A stretch of 58,834 nucleotides of DNA from Robiginitomaculum sp. (lineage in GTDB: Bacteria; Pseudomonadota; Alphaproteobacteria; Caulobacterales; Maricaulaceae): contig NVXK01000013.1 of NCBI GenBank assembly GCA_002733905.1, positions 43,286-102,119 on the forward strand. The letters are read 5' to 3'. How positions within the stretch are numbered: the stretch's first letter is position 1; every line of letters begins with the position of its first letter. Made by a program: the position numbers and the translations under genes. Below, in pieces: positions 1 to 8,797 of the stretch. The notes beneath the pieces are model-generated. The model did not search any database, was not told where the DNA came from, and was given only the letters and a program-made list of their open reading frames with translations.

Positions 1-179
1 TCACGTTGATTTGAAAACGTACCAATAATCGATCCTTTGGCAATATCTCCACCTTTATAATCAGCATGAAATGTCTCGCCAGATTGGCTGAATGTAAAAA
101 CCGTTTGGTTTCCTACTTTACCGTTGTCTGAATTTTTTATTGGAATAAAAACACGTTTATCTAGGTTAACGTGGGGCAA
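1..179 (-). CDS. N-acetylglutamate synthase-like small protein (partial, C-terminus off the left edge)
   Basis: The minus strand is open from about 179 to the window edge and reads ...IPIKNSDNGKVGNQTVF... then a YKGGDIAKGSIIGTF stretch. This resembles the roughly 100-residue proteins that databases call n-acetylglutamate synthase, which usually begin with an NSxNG motif and continue with Y(S/K)GG.I..G.LIG. Those proteins are not real GNAT enzymes and their function is not established. No ATG precedes the conserved part. A TTG at 177-179 is the only plausible start I see, and it would overlap the end of the upstream acetyltransferase by 14 bases. Only about 60 residues are inside the window. 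Confidence 0.5.
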   Translation of the reverse strand, partial: MPHVNLDKRVFIPIKNSDNGKVGNQTVFTFSQSGETFHADYKGGDIAKGSIIGTFSNQR

Positions 180-633
180 ATACTTTCTCCATTCCAATAT
201 TGCACCGCGCATATTGTGGGTGCTTGCCTTCATGAATAACACGCCAACCTGCACGTTTATAGAGGCGAATTGCAGTGTCATTGGCGTTGGAATTACTCAG
301 CAGATAAATGCGTTCAAGGGCTAAGTCTTCACGCGCATATGTTTCGACCGTGTCCATTAAAACTTGCCCAAGACCCTGTCCACGATAGCGCGCATCAACG
401 GCCATTTTGGTGAGTTCATACGCTCCGTCATCGTCTTGTTTGAGGGCACAAACCCCTGCGACATTCCCGTCAATGTGGATGCTGAAAACGACATTGTTAC
501 CCTGCGTATAACTTTCGGGATAGTCACGCATATATATATCAGACGGCTCGAGTGTGTGTAATTCTTCAATCCACGCAACATTAAGGGCGGCAAAAGCGGG
601 AAGGGCTGATTTTTCGTTACGACGTATGTCCAT
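166..633 (-). CDS. GNAT family N-acetyltransferase
   Basis: A protein of about 155 residues with the GNAT acetyl-CoA-binding motif YRGQGLGQVLM preceded by a beta strand (AYELTKMAVD) and followed by a C-terminal N..A..LY.RAGW element. These are the classic GNAT motifs A and B. The substrate cannot be told from sequence. I place the start at the ATG at 633 (MDIRRNEK), because an earlier in-frame ATG at 705 would extend 89 bases into ygfZ. With this start the two genes overlap by only 17 bases, which suggests translational coupling. It is probably cotranscribed with ygfZ upstream and the partial gene downstream. Confidence 0.85.
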   Translation of the reverse strand: MDIRRNEKSALPAFAALNVAWIEELHTLEPSDIYMRDYPESYTQGNNVVFSIHIDGNVAGVCALKQDDDGAYELTKMAVDARYRGQGLGQVLMDTVETYAREDLALERIYLLSNSNANDTAIRLYKRAGWRVIHEGKHPQYARCNIGMEKVFAPR

Positions 634-1408
634 AATGTGGTTCCATAACTTCAACAGGGTGGTCATTGACCATGATGGCATCTTGCGCCTTTGCCAACCG
701 ATCAAGTCGAATAAGGCCCATGCCTAAATCTCCGTTGACGTGAAAAACAGTGCCAATATTACGCGTATCTGTGAAAACACCATCGCCTTTTGCGGCCTCG
801 CTCGAGAGCTTTAGGCCGCGCATACGCTTACGCACATCCGTTTTACGGTGCATACGGCTAGCGACTTCTTGGCCGATGAAACAGCCCTTTTTGTAATCAA
901 TGCCGTTCAATTGATCCATATTAATATCAGCAGGAAAAACCTGCTCTGATTCAAAATCCCACTGGCTTTCAGGAATGCTTAATGCCAAACGGTGAGTGTC
1001 ATAATCATCGGCGTCATGTTCAGGCGACAATGTGCCAAATTCTGCAATCATCCTTTGCCCCAGCCCCTTAAGCCTCGGATCGGTAAGGCCAATATCCCCT
1101 TCACCATCCCAAAGGGCATAAACTTCAAAATCATCGCTGATATCAGACAGATCAATCTTCGCCCGTAATTTATACATTTTCAGGCGCATCATCAGCGCTT
1201 TGCCAAATTTAGCAGGCGTCTCGATAAAGACATGGGTTTCGCTCTGCTTATGAATAAAAAAATCTGCAATAATTTTACCTTGCGGCGTCAATAACGCAGA
1301 ATAGGTCAACCCATCCGCAATACTATTCGTAATCAACCCACCCAAAAACCCACACACATCATCCCCTTTAAGCGAGAGTATAGTACGGTCTAGTTTAGCG
1401 ATGGGCAT
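617..1408 (-). CDS. ygfZ: YgfZ/GcvT-like folate-binding protein
   Basis: A 263-residue protein of the YgfZ/CAF17 family, which binds tetrahydrofolate and helps assemble or repair certain 4Fe-4S enzymes such as the radical-SAM enzyme MiaB. The family signature K-G-C-F-I-G-Q-E is at residues 174-181, with the conserved Cys at 176. The N-terminal part has the GcvT-like fold (LKGDDVCGFLGGLITNSI, then LLTPQGKIIADFF). The length is normal for alphaproteobacterial members. It overlaps the acetyltransferase downstream. Assignment is secure at family level. Confidence 0.92.
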   Translation of the reverse strand: MPIAKLDRTILSLKGDDVCGFLGGLITNSIADGLTYSALLTPQGKIIADFFIHKQSETHVFIETPAKFGKALMMRLKMYKLRAKIDLSDISDDFEVYALWDGEGDIGLTDPRLKGLGQRMIAEFGTLSPEHDADDYDTHRLALSIPESQWDFESEQVFPADINMDQLNGIDYKKGCFIGQEVASRMHRKTDVRKRMRGLKLSSEAAKGDGVFTDTRNIGTVFHVNGDLGMGLIRLDRLAKAQDAIMVNDHPVEVMEPHYGHTS

Positions 1409-1509
1409 GGGCGGTCTTTCTGTGGTTCGTATTATGTATATGGGGCAAAGGTCGGTAGGGGCAAGTGCGCGTTACCATTCCCATCAAGATAAGGGCTGAA
1501 TATATTAAA

Positions 1510-1986
1510 TTAAATAGCTAAGTTTTTCTCCATTTCAAAACGGTTGAAATCTTGCCCCCGCATCGCAACAGTTTCTTCTTTAATGATTGTAAAGCCAACG
1601 GCGGAAAATGCGGGTTGCGCCATAAGGCTCGCATGTACCCAGAGACGGGGCTCATTGTGTTTTTGTGCTAGGTTTTCAATTTCGTTATAAAGCTTGCGAA
1701 ACAGTCCACGACCTTGTGCACTTGGACGAATAAATGCGAAATCAATATAGGCTTTGGGGGCGAGGCTCATAAAGCCTACGATCTGAGTATTGTCTTCACA
1801 CAAGATGATATCTTGTTGCGCTAACCGTATATTCCATTCGTCACCGCTGCGAGCTTCTGGCATCCACGCGGATCGTTGGGCGTCACTATATTTACTTTTC
1901 CCGCTTCGTACGGCGTCATACATGACTTCACCAATAGATGGATAATCATCAATTATAGCCCAACGCATATTAAAAGATTTAGTCAT
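1510..1986 (-). CDS. GNAT family N-acetyltransferase
   Basis: A 158-residue GNAT protein. The acetyl-CoA loop reads SAQGRGLFRKLYNEIE near residues 95-110, and an aromatic C-terminal element (FSAVGFTIIKEE) follows. The N-terminal W-A-I-I-D-D-Y-P-S-I segment is typical of small-molecule or peptide acetyltransferases, but the substrate is unknown. Two ATGs are available. I prefer the one at 1986 because GAGAAGA lies just upstream as a ribosome binding site, whereas the ATG at 1998 has no such site. It is a separate unit from ygfZ, 100 bases away. Confidence 0.82.
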   Translation of the reverse strand: MTKSFNMRWAIIDDYPSIGEVMYDAVRSGKSKYSDAQRSAWMPEARSGDEWNIRLAQQDIILCEDNTQIVGFMSLAPKAYIDFAFIRPSAQGRGLFRKLYNEIENLAQKHNEPRLWVHASLMAQPAFSAVGFTIIKEETVAMRGQDFNRFEMEKNLAI

Positions 1987-2050
1987 GATTCTTCTCATTA
2001 AAGTTCATAAAGTAAAGGGGCATCTACCGTATATATGGTAGACTTAACCG

Positions 2051-2410
2051 TCAAACTTTTTCCATAAAATGTGCAGGCGCAATCCATGTGTCGGGGTAAT
2101 GTTCATTGCCCCAATGGCACATGGAGACGAGGATAGGGTGTAGGCCTTTGCCTTTATCCGTCAAAATATATTCATAGCGTTTTGGGTTGGATTGATAGAG
2201 CTGTTTCTGTGCAATGCCGTGGCGTGTCATGGTCGCGAGGCGCGTAGCAAGAATATTGGTTGTGATACGTTCTGGCGACTGGAGAAATTCGCCGTATTTC
2301 GTTTTCCCATTAAACATGTCGCGCAGGAGTATCAGCGTCCATTTATCGCCAAAGATCTCTAAACTCGTAGAGATGGGGCAGGGCGAACGCCAGTTTGTAT
2401 CAGTCGTCAT
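2051..2410 (-). CDS. HxlR-family winged-helix transcriptional regulator
   Basis: A 119-residue regulator with the family hallmark CPIS..LE.FGDKWTLILLRD starting at Cys11, followed by the wing segment RYEYILTDKGKGLHPIL. HxlR proteins bind DNA as dimers and many sense electrophiles or aldehydes through the N-terminal Cys. It is divergent from the GFA-family gene starting at 2500, with 89 bases between them. The natural inference is that it controls that neighbour and perhaps itself. The effector is unknown. Confidence 0.9.
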   Translation of the reverse strand: MTTDTNWRSPCPISTSLEIFGDKWTLILLRDMFNGKTKYGEFLQSPERITTNILATRLATMTRHGIAQKQLYQSNPKRYEYILTDKGKGLHPILVSMCHWGNEHYPDTWIAPAHFMEKV

Positions 2411-2499
2411 AAAGAGTCACTTGTATTTTGCAATTCACTATTCTATAAAGCATATCTAACAGAAATAATCAACTTTGAGAATAAAAGTGGGAAAATATT

Positions 2500-2958
2500 A
2501 TGAGCAATACGGAAAACGGATTTAGTGGCAGCTGCCTTTGCGAAGCTGTTACATATGAAACAACGGCCATGCCGATGATGTCAGTGAATTGTTATTGCGT
2601 TGATTGCCGTAAAGTCAGCGGCTCTAGCCATAGCACACATGCTGTCATGATGGGGGACGCGGTTGAAATAAAGGGCGATGTCAAAGTCTATGATCGCCCC
2701 TCTGACCACGGCGCAGTCATTAGTCGTGCCTTTTGCGAAACATGCGGCTCTGGCGTTTATAACCTCAATTCAAACATGCCTGCGATGATTTTCCTCCGCG
2801 CATCAACTCTTGATGATATGGAAATTTTAGCGCCGAGTATGAATGTCTATGCAAGCCGCGCCGCCAGTTGGGTCGCGCTCGACCCTAAACTTCCCACTCA
2901 CGCAGAAATGCCTGAGGCAGGCGCCGAGAAAACTATCGCAGAGAACTCTCGCAAATAA
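2500..2958 (+). CDS. GFA-family (glutathione-dependent formaldehyde-activating enzyme-like) zinc protein
   Basis: A 152-residue protein with the cysteine pattern of the GFA/CENP-V fold: C12-x-C14, C31-x-C33-x2-C36 and C79-x2-C82. These bind one structural and one catalytic zinc. The founding member condenses formaldehyde with glutathione, but most paralogues have unproven substrates. A clear ribosome binding site lies before the ATG. The divergent HxlR regulator suggests an inducible response to an aldehyde or thiol-reactive compound, which is an inference from context only. Confidence 0.88.
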   Translation: MSNTENGFSGSCLCEAVTYETTAMPMMSVNCYCVDCRKVSGSSHSTHAVMMGDAVEIKGDVKVYDRPSDHGAVISRAFCETCGSGVYNLNSNMPAMIFLRASTLDDMEILAPSMNVYASRAASWVALDPKLPTHAEMPEAGAEKTIAENSRK

Positions 2959-2971
2959 TCCCCATGAAAAA

Positions 2972-3400
2972 TCACTGTTCCCGGTACGGATCACCGAGCA
3001 TGACGCTGAGTCGGCGGCCGTTTTCGGAGAGGGCGGCGACGTCGATGGCGACGGAGTTAGCGCATTCTTCAAAGCGTTCTTTTTGTTCGTAATACCCTGC
3101 GTTAAACGCGCGGATCAATTGGCGACGACGCGCACTATCTTTGGGCGCTTCAACATTCATCATGGCCGAAGCGGCTTCGCGCCATTTTTGGTCATCATCA
3201 CTATAACAAAGCGTGCGTAAATAATGGAGTTGCCCTAAATTGTTGGAAAGGGCTTCGACGAGATTACTCATGGTCAACATGTTTTCGTCAATACGGTTTT
3301 CGGCTTTTTTAAGTGCGCTTAATTCTGCCGCTGTCGGCGTGCTTTGTGCAAACACAGGTGTCGCGACAAACAATGCAAAAATGACCAAAAAATATTTCAT
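2972..3400 (-). CDS. hypothetical secreted protein
   Basis: A 142-residue protein with a clear Sec signal peptide (MKYFLVIFALFVATPVFAQ, cleavage after about residue 19). The mature part is alpha-helical in appearance and contains two cysteines (RTLCYSD and FEECANS) that could pair in the periplasm. I do not recognise a family. It converges on the GFA gene with 13 bases between the stops, and is divergent from the SRAP gene. No function is proposed. Confidence 0.7.
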   Translation of the reverse strand: MKYFLVIFALFVATPVFAQSTPTAAELSALKKAENRIDENMLTMSNLVEALSNNLGQLHYLRTLCYSDDDQKWREAASAMMNVEAPKDSARRRQLIRAFNAGYYEQKERFEECANSVAIDVAALSENGRRLSVMLGDPYREQ

Positions 3401-3469
3401 ATGCAGATAATATGCATAAAATCTGTATTCGTCATCTCTTTTCCTCAGATAATATGCTAGCCGTATTTT

Positions 3470-4144
3470 ATGTGCGGAAGATATGTATTAGCCAGTACGC
3501 TAAAAGACATTGCGGATTATTTTGCAGGCCTGCCTGCCCATGAAGGCCTGTGGACGTGGGAGCCGAACTGGAACCTTGCGCCAACCGTGGTCGCGCCTGT
3601 TCTCGCACTAAATGGTAGGGGCGAACGCGCCATTGTGCCTATGCGGTGGGGGCTACATCCCCATTGGAAAAAGGAAATGCCAGAAGGGCGGCCTTTGTTT
3701 AATGCCCGTATTGAAACCGCCCATGAAAAAGCATCATTTCGCACCCCGTGGATACGCCGCCGCGCACTTATTCCTGCCCATGGTTGGTATGAGTGGGAAG
3801 GGGTCGAGACCACCAAAACGCCATTTTATATTCACCCAAAAGAGTCTGGTCTCACGGCGCTCGCAGGGCTTTGGGATCAATATTATGTGGACGAGGGGAT
3901 TACTCTGCTCAGTTTCACCATCCTCACCACATCGGCGATTGGCCCGATTAAACATCTACATCACCGTATGCCTGTACGCCTGCCGCAATCCCAATGGCAA
4001 AACTGGCTCGACCCGAATATCAAGGCGACGCGTGTGATAGAGCATATGTTGGGCAGTGATGACCTCGATTTTCACGAAGTCTCTCGGGCTGTCAATTCAG
4101 GCCGTGCCCAAGGACATAATCTGATTATACCTGCGGTCGACTAA
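3470..4144 (+). CDS. yedK: SOS response-associated peptidase (SRAP/HMCES family)
   Basis: A 224-residue SRAP protein. It begins Met-Cys-Gly-Arg-Tyr, so removal of the Met exposes the catalytic Cys2. This residue forms a stable thiazolidine crosslink with abasic sites in single-stranded DNA and thereby shields them. Other family landmarks are visible: NARIETAHEKASF, the HGWYEWE segment and the HHRMP motif carrying the active-site His. The length is normal. It is divergent from the secreted protein to its left and converges with yaaA. I saw no obvious LexA box in the 70-base upstream gap. Confidence 0.93.
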   Translation: MCGRYVLASTLKDIADYFAGLPAHEGLWTWEPNWNLAPTVVAPVLALNGRGERAIVPMRWGLHPHWKKEMPEGRPLFNARIETAHEKASFRTPWIRRRALIPAHGWYEWEGVETTKTPFYIHPKESGLTALAGLWDQYYVDEGITLLSFTILTTSAIGPIKHLHHRMPVRLPQSQWQNWLDPNIKATRVIEHMLGSDDLDFHEVSRAVNSGRAQGHNLIIPAVD

Positions 4145-4170
4145 TTGTTTTTTGTCATTGTTTTTAGCCA

Positions 4171-4956
4171 CTACTTTTTAGTTGGGGGTTGAACGCGCGT
4201 GAAGACGAGATTGTCATCTGCGCTCAGGCTTTTATCTAGGCTATATCCTTCAAGATTAAATCCGCGCAAATCATCAGGTGTCTCGATTCTATTTTCCAAA
4301 ATCCACCGTGTCATCAACCCGCGCGCACGCTTGGCATAAAACATCAGGGCCTTGGCTTGCCCGTCTTTTATATTCAAAAATGCGGCGGTAATGACGGGGG
4401 CGCTGAGGGCTTTTCTATCCACCACTTTGAAATATTCATTTGAGGCAAGATTGACGATGGTCGGGTTTTTATGAGACGCAACACTGTCATTTAACGCGTC
4501 CGCAATTTTCGTACCCCAAAATTGATAGAGGTTTTTGCCGCGTGCATTTTCAAGACGAGTCCCCATTTCCAAACGATAAGGCTGAATATTATCCATAGGT
4601 CGCAATAGCCCGTAAAGCCCAGACAAAATACGCATATGCTCTTGTGCATATCGCATGTCTTTCGCCGACATGCTGGACGCGTCAAGACCCCCGTACACGT
4701 CCCCGTTAAAGCTAAGCGCCGCAGGTTTTAAGCTATTACTACGCCCATTGAGTACAAAGGCTTGGAAACGGTCTGCGTTAAGGTTGGCCAGATTATCCGA
4801 GAGCTTCATCAGTTTTTTTAAATCGTCAGCCGTTAATTTTTTCGCCGTTTGTGCAAGCAATTTTGTATCCGCCGCCAGAATGGGATCGGTTGGGTCAATG
4901 GGATTGATGCTCGGCTCAAGATCAAGTTTTTTGGCAGGTGAAATAAGGGTCAGCAT
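4171..4956 (-). CDS. yaaA: peroxide stress protein YaaA (DUF328)
   Basis: A 261-residue YaaA/DUF328 protein starting MLTLISPAKKLDLEP, the diagnostic N-terminus of the family. In Escherichia coli YaaA limits free iron and oxidative DNA damage during peroxide stress, and the fold includes a helix-hairpin-helix-like DNA-binding element. Other typical stretches are FNGDVYGGLDA and LSGLYGLLRPMD. It sits 11 bases downstream of the FAD-linked dehydrogenase on the same strand and may be cotranscribed with it. Confidence 0.93.
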   Translation of the reverse strand: MLTLISPAKKLDLEPSINPIDPTDPILAADTKLLAQTAKKLTADDLKKLMKLSDNLANLNADRFQAFVLNGRSNSLKPAALSFNGDVYGGLDASSMSAKDMRYAQEHMRILSGLYGLLRPMDNIQPYRLEMGTRLENARGKNLYQFWGTKIADALNDSVASHKNPTIVNLASNEYFKVVDRKALSAPVITAAFLNIKDGQAKALMFYAKRARGLMTRWILENRIETPDDLRGFNLEGYSLDKSLSADDNLVFTRVQPPTKK

Positions 4957-4967
4957 AATAAAATATC

Positions 4968-6377
4968 CTAAAACAACAAACGTGGGTTCATAATACAGTC
5001 GGGGTCAAGAGCGGTTTTGATCGTCTTCATCATCGTTAATTTGGCGTGGTCTGCGCGCTTTCGCAATTGGTCTTTTTTCAAAATGCCAATACCGTGTTCT
5101 GCTGAAATAGAGCCACCGAGCGCGTCAACAATGTCATAAACAATTTCGTTGATTTCTGGCTCGAGTGCCATGAATTTCGCCTTGTCCATGCCCTCGGGTT
5201 GGCCGATGTTATAATGAATATTCCCGTCACCTAAATGCCCAAAGGGGAGGGGGCGACAATCGGGAATATGCGCGGTGACGGCTTGATTTGCAGAATGGAT
5301 GAAATCGGCAGTTTTAGAAACGGGCACAGTAATGTCATGTTTTATCGTGCCGCCAATTGGCTTTTGTGACGCAGATAAATGCTCGCGCAAGGCAAGCAGG
5401 TTTTCGGCCTGTGTTTCATTACTGGCGAGAATCGCATCATTGAATATACCTGCGTCCATCGCTTTTTCTAACACGTTTTGTGCAAAGTCTTGACCTTGTC
5501 CTGCAATGTCAAACTCCCAATCAAGTAAAACATACCACGCATGAATATCATTAAATGGGTCGCGCATATTTGGAATGTGCGCGGTCACATATGACATGCC
5601 AAGGCGTGGGATGAGTTCAAACATGGCAAGGTGATTGCCAATACGCACAATGTTCAAAAGCGCGAGGGCTTGCTCGGGACTGTCTAGTCCGACCATGACG
5701 CGCACAATTTCTTTGGGCTTGGCCACAAGCTTTAAACTCGCCGCTGTAATAATACCCAGCGTGCCTTCTGCACCTAGCAGCAAGCGCGAAAGATCATATC
5801 CCGTATTGTCTTTACGCAGCGCGGTCAGCCCATTGTAAATTTCTCCGTTGGGCAAAACCGCTTCAACGCCAAAGCAGAGCTCCTTGGCAGTGCCGTATTT
5901 TAAAACATGCACACCGCCCGCATTGGTCGAAAGATTACCGCCAATTGTACAGGCGTCTTGGGAGGCAAGGCTTAGTGGAAATTTAAGGCCAATATCATTA
6001 GCCGCATTTTGTGCGTTTACTAATGTCGTGCCTGCTTCACACACCAGCGACATATCATCTGCATTTACACTGCGTATTTTATTGAGCCTCTGTGTTGAAA
6101 TTAAAATCTCTCCTTGTGGTGTTTGACCACCAACCAAACCTGTATTTCCGCCTTGCGCCATAACAGGCGTTTTGTGTCGCGCGCAAATTTTGACGATTTG
6201 CGACACGTGCTCTGTACTTTCAGGGCGTAACAATAAAGGCGTATGCCCCTGCCAACGATCACGCCACTCCGATAGAAATGGCACCATTATGTCACTATCA
6301 TCTGTATAGCACGATTGTGGCAGGAGAGATTTTATCTCTGAAACGGCTTTGTCGTGCTGAGTGCTAGATTTGCTCAT
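4968..6377 (-). CDS. FAD-binding oxidoreductase (D-2-hydroxyacid dehydrogenase / GlcD-like)
   Basis: A protein of about 469 residues with the PCMH-type FAD domain (RPESTEHVSQIV..., then MAQGGNTGLVGGQTP) and the C-terminal FAD-oxidase domain ending in the HGIG motif (SAEHGIGILKKDQ) and a DPxxIMNPR tail. Members oxidise D-2-hydroxyacids such as D-2-hydroxyglutarate, D-lactate or glycolate; the substrate is not decided here. I prefer the ATG at 6377, because its ATGA overlaps the TGA stop of the upstream tsaC, a standard coupled arrangement. An ATG at 6389 would add four residues. Confidence 0.88.
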   Translation of the reverse strand: MSKSSTQHDKAVSEIKSLLPQSCYTDDSDIMVPFLSEWRDRWQGHTPLLLRPESTEHVSQIVKICARHKTPVMAQGGNTGLVGGQTPQGEILISTQRLNKIRSVNADDMSLVCEAGTTLVNAQNAANDIGLKFPLSLASQDACTIGGNLSTNAGGVHVLKYGTAKELCFGVEAVLPNGEIYNGLTALRKDNTGYDLSRLLLGAEGTLGIITAASLKLVAKPKEIVRVMVGLDSPEQALALLNIVRIGNHLAMFELIPRLGMSYVTAHIPNMRDPFNDIHAWYVLLDWEFDIAGQGQDFAQNVLEKAMDAGIFNDAILASNETQAENLLALREHLSASQKPIGGTIKHDITVPVSKTADFIHSANQAVTAHIPDCRPLPFGHLGDGNIHYNIGQPEGMDKAKFMALEPEINEIVYDIVDALGGSISAEHGIGILKKDQLRKRADHAKLTMMKTIKTALDPDCIMNPRLLF

Positions 6378-7012
6378 GAAACATCCCATTCAATATTAAA
6401 TGCGCGAAAGTCTTTGGCATCAATCGGGCCCGTGCGTAATATTTTGGCGCGATTATCTTCGACAGAAATGACAGTCGAATCTTGGCCAGACGCGCCAATA
6501 CCGCCATCAAGAATCAACAGACTATCTTCTTGCAAACTTTCTGCGGCTTCGTTGGCTGTCTTTGGGCTAGGGTCGCCAGATATATTGGCACTACTGAGAG
6601 CAAGGGGCGTATCAAATCCGAGCGCTAAGAAACCTTCTCGCCACTCAATATCGGGGCATCTAAGCCCAAGCGAGCCAAGACCTTCATTTACATTAATCGC
6701 GATATTAGCAGTTTCTTTTTGTGGGAGAACAAGTGTCAAAGGCCCTGGCCAGAACGCGTCCATTAAAGCCTGTGCCAAGGGAGAAACATGACAGATTTGC
6801 GCCGCCTGCGCGGATGAAAACACACAAATGCTTAGGGGTAAGTCACGGGTGCGTTCTTTTATGTCGTAAATCATGCTGACCGCCAGTGCATTATCTGCGC
6901 GCGCCGCAAGCCCGTAAACCGTTTCTGTTGGCAAGACAACGCATTTACCCTTGCGAAGAAGAGCAATGGCATTGGCGTATTGCGCGGTCTGCATGGGTTG
7001 GATGTTCGTCAT
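6374..7012 (-). CDS. tsaC: L-threonylcarbamoyladenylate synthase (Sua5/TsaC/YrdC)
   Basis: This enzyme makes threonylcarbamoyl-AMP from threonine, bicarbonate and ATP, the first step of the t6A modification at position 37 of ANN-decoding tRNAs. The YrdC fold is evident: KCVVLPTETVYGLAARADN near the N-terminus, FWPGPLTLVLP, SLGLRCPD and LALSSANISGDPSP. I choose the ATG at 7012 (MTNIQPMQ), because the upstream ATG at 7072 adds 20 residues without family similarity. There is no Sua5 C-terminal domain, so it is the short TsaC form. Its stop overlaps the start of the FAD-linked dehydrogenase. Confidence 0.92.
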   Translation of the reverse strand: MTNIQPMQTAQYANAIALLRKGKCVVLPTETVYGLAARADNALAVSMIYDIKERTRDLPLSICVFSSAQAAQICHVSPLAQALMDAFWPGPLTLVLPQKETANIAINVNEGLGSLGLRCPDIEWREGFLALGFDTPLALSSANISGDPSPKTANEAAESLQEDSLLILDGGIGASGQDSTVISVEDNRAKILRTGPIDAKDFRAFNIEWDVS

Positions 7013-7156
7013 GACTACTTCAAAAATGGCTTCTATATATGGTGTTGATATGGGTTTGGCGTTAAATTTCACACACTTGGCATGTTACAAGAAAGATAAT
7101 TGATTGTATTGCCTTTATTTTTAATAGATAAGAACGTGTAAATTAAAAGGGCGTAT

Positions 7157-7921
7157 ATGTCAGATAAAGCAAAAACCGAAGACGGCGAAAAACGAAGCCT
7201 TGGCGAAGCTGTCATTGAAGAAGTTAAATTCTTGTTGGGTTTAATGGCGTTTTTGTTTATATTCTTCAATTTCGTCTTTGGACATTTTAAAATTCCGTCC
7301 GAGAGCATGCAGCCTACATTAGAGGTTGGTGACCATCTTTATGTCAATAAATTTGCTTATGGCTTTAGCAAGCATTCTTTGATTATGGGCATGTCTAACC
7401 TGCCATTTTTGAAAGACGGCCGTGTTTTTGGTAAAATGCCAAAGCGTGGTGATGTTGCCGTATTTCGTAATCCCAAATCTGGCCTTGTTATGATTAAACG
7501 TGTGGTGGGCCTGCCGGGTGACGAAATCGAAACACGTGCAGGGCGTTTGTATATTAATGGGAAAATTGTTGACCGTATTCTCGAAGCCGAATTTTCCTAC
7601 CGTGAACATCGTGGCTATGTGGCGCAAGTCGCCAGATATAGAGAACAAGTCCCCGGTGAGAAAGATCCGCATTGGATTTATGAACGCAGTGATTTTGACC
7701 GCCTAGATAATCGTGGTGTCTATATCGTACCTCAGGAAAAACTTTTCTTCATGGGCGATAACCGCGATAATTCAGAAGACAGCCGCGCACCCGCAGGGCC
7801 GGGATTTGTCCCCTTTGACCATTTGATTGGTCGCGCAGAATATATGGTCTATTCATTGAAAAAATGTAAGACTGAAGAAGGCCTAAAATGCCCTGGGCGT
7901 CGCTATTTTTTGAAGCTATAA
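7157..7921 (+). CDS. lepB: signal peptidase I
   Basis: A 254-residue type I signal peptidase that cleaves Sec and Tat signal peptides at the outer face of the inner membrane. One N-terminal transmembrane segment (LLGLMAFLFIFFNFVFG) precedes the catalytic Ser in PSESMQPT (Ser50), and the general-base Lys lies in MIKRVVGLPGDE (Lys114). The conserved FFMGDNRDNSEDSR box is at 197-210. It is the first gene of a plus-strand run and is divergent from tsaC. The histidine phosphatase follows after one base, so the two are surely cotranscribed. Confidence 0.96.
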   Translation: MSDKAKTEDGEKRSLGEAVIEEVKFLLGLMAFLFIFFNFVFGHFKIPSESMQPTLEVGDHLYVNKFAYGFSKHSLIMGMSNLPFLKDGRVFGKMPKRGDVAVFRNPKSGLVMIKRVVGLPGDEIETRAGRLYINGKIVDRILEAEFSYREHRGYVAQVARYREQVPGEKDPHWIYERSDFDRLDNRGVYIVPQEKLFFMGDNRDNSEDSRAPAGPGFVPFDHLIGRAEYMVYSLKKCKTEEGLKCPGRRYFLKL

Positions 7922-7922
7922 T

Positions 7923-8519
7923 ATGAAACCTGATATTATTATTCTCGCGCGTCACGGCGAGCCAGATTTATCAAGGCGGGTTCGGCTCAACTGGCGTGGC
8001 TATAAATATTGGTGGCGTCTATATGATGAAGCAGGATTAAAACCTACACAAAAAGCCCCGAAAATCATTAAAACACTTGCCGCGCAAGCCGACCTTGTTA
8101 TTGCCAGCACATTGCCGCGTGCAATCGAAACTGCTGAACAAGCGTGTGGTGGCCGTGTTTCGCGTCTGGAAGAGGTCTTGGTCGAAGCGCCTTTGCCACC
8201 GCCAAACCTCGGTTATTTCAAATTCAGACCTACAACATGGGGGGTAGTCTCGCGTATATCATGGTGCCTTGGGTTTTCAGGCGAAGGGGAGTCGCGAAAA
8301 GAGGCGAAAATTCGCGCCAAACAAGCCGCGCAGCTTTTGTCTGACGAAGCTGCTGGTGGGAAAATGATTTTTGTTGCCGCCCATGGTTGGTTTAACCGTA
8401 TGATTCGCCCGAACCTAAAACAACTGGGTTTTGAGGTTGTGGAAGACCATGGGGATTTACATTGGAGCTATCGCCGCTATGAACGTCCCAATGTATCTGC
8501 TACAGAGGGCGGGAAATAA
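7923..8519 (+). CDS. histidine phosphatase (phosphoglycerate mutase-like) family protein
   Basis: A 198-residue member of the histidine phosphatase superfamily. The catalytic RHG motif is in LARHGEPD, the second Arg of the phosphate pocket is in STLPRAIETAE, and the second catalytic His is in VAAHGWFNRM. The substrate is unknown; small members act on phosphosugars, nucleotides or protein tails. It begins two bases after the lepB stop and precedes xseB by 32 bases, so it lies in the same transcription unit. Confidence 0.88.
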   Translation: MKPDIIILARHGEPDLSRRVRLNWRGYKYWWRLYDEAGLKPTQKAPKIIKTLAAQADLVIASTLPRAIETAEQACGGRVSRLEEVLVEAPLPPPNLGYFKFRPTTWGVVSRISWCLGFSGEGESRKEAKIRAKQAAQLLSDEAAGGKMIFVAAHGWFNRMIRPNLKQLGFEVVEDHGDLHWSYRRYERPNVSATEGGK

Positions 8520-8551
8520 ACCCCGCATCATAAAGCCTAAGAGGTAATGCC

Positions 8552-8788
8552 ATGTCTGATATAAATGAGCTAAGTTTTGAAGATGCGCTCCGCGAACTTG
8601 AAAACATTGTCGCACGGCTTGAGCGCGGTGACGCGCCTCTCGAAGAGAGCATCGATATTTACGAACGCGGTGCCAAGCTTAAAAAATATTGTGAAGACAA
8701 ATTAAAAGCAGCCCAGTTAAAAGTTGATAAAATCGTTCTCGGCGCAGATGGCTCTGTTACGAGTGCGCCGCTCGACGGCGAATCCTAA
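8552..8788 (+). CDS. xseB: exodeoxyribonuclease VII small subunit
   Basis: A 78-residue protein with the XseB sequence [20 protein letters not shown] and [11 protein letters not shown]. Several copies bind the large XseA subunit to form exonuclease VII, which degrades single-stranded DNA from both ends. AAGAGGT lies at a good distance before the ATG. Its position directly before ispA and dxs is the usual alphaproteobacterial and enterobacterial order. xseA is not in the window. Confidence 0.95.
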   Translation: MSDINELSFEDALRELENIVARLERGDAPLEESIDIYERGAKLKKYCEDKLKAAQLKVDKIVLGADGSVTSAPLDGES

Positions 8789-8797
8789 GAGGCAAAC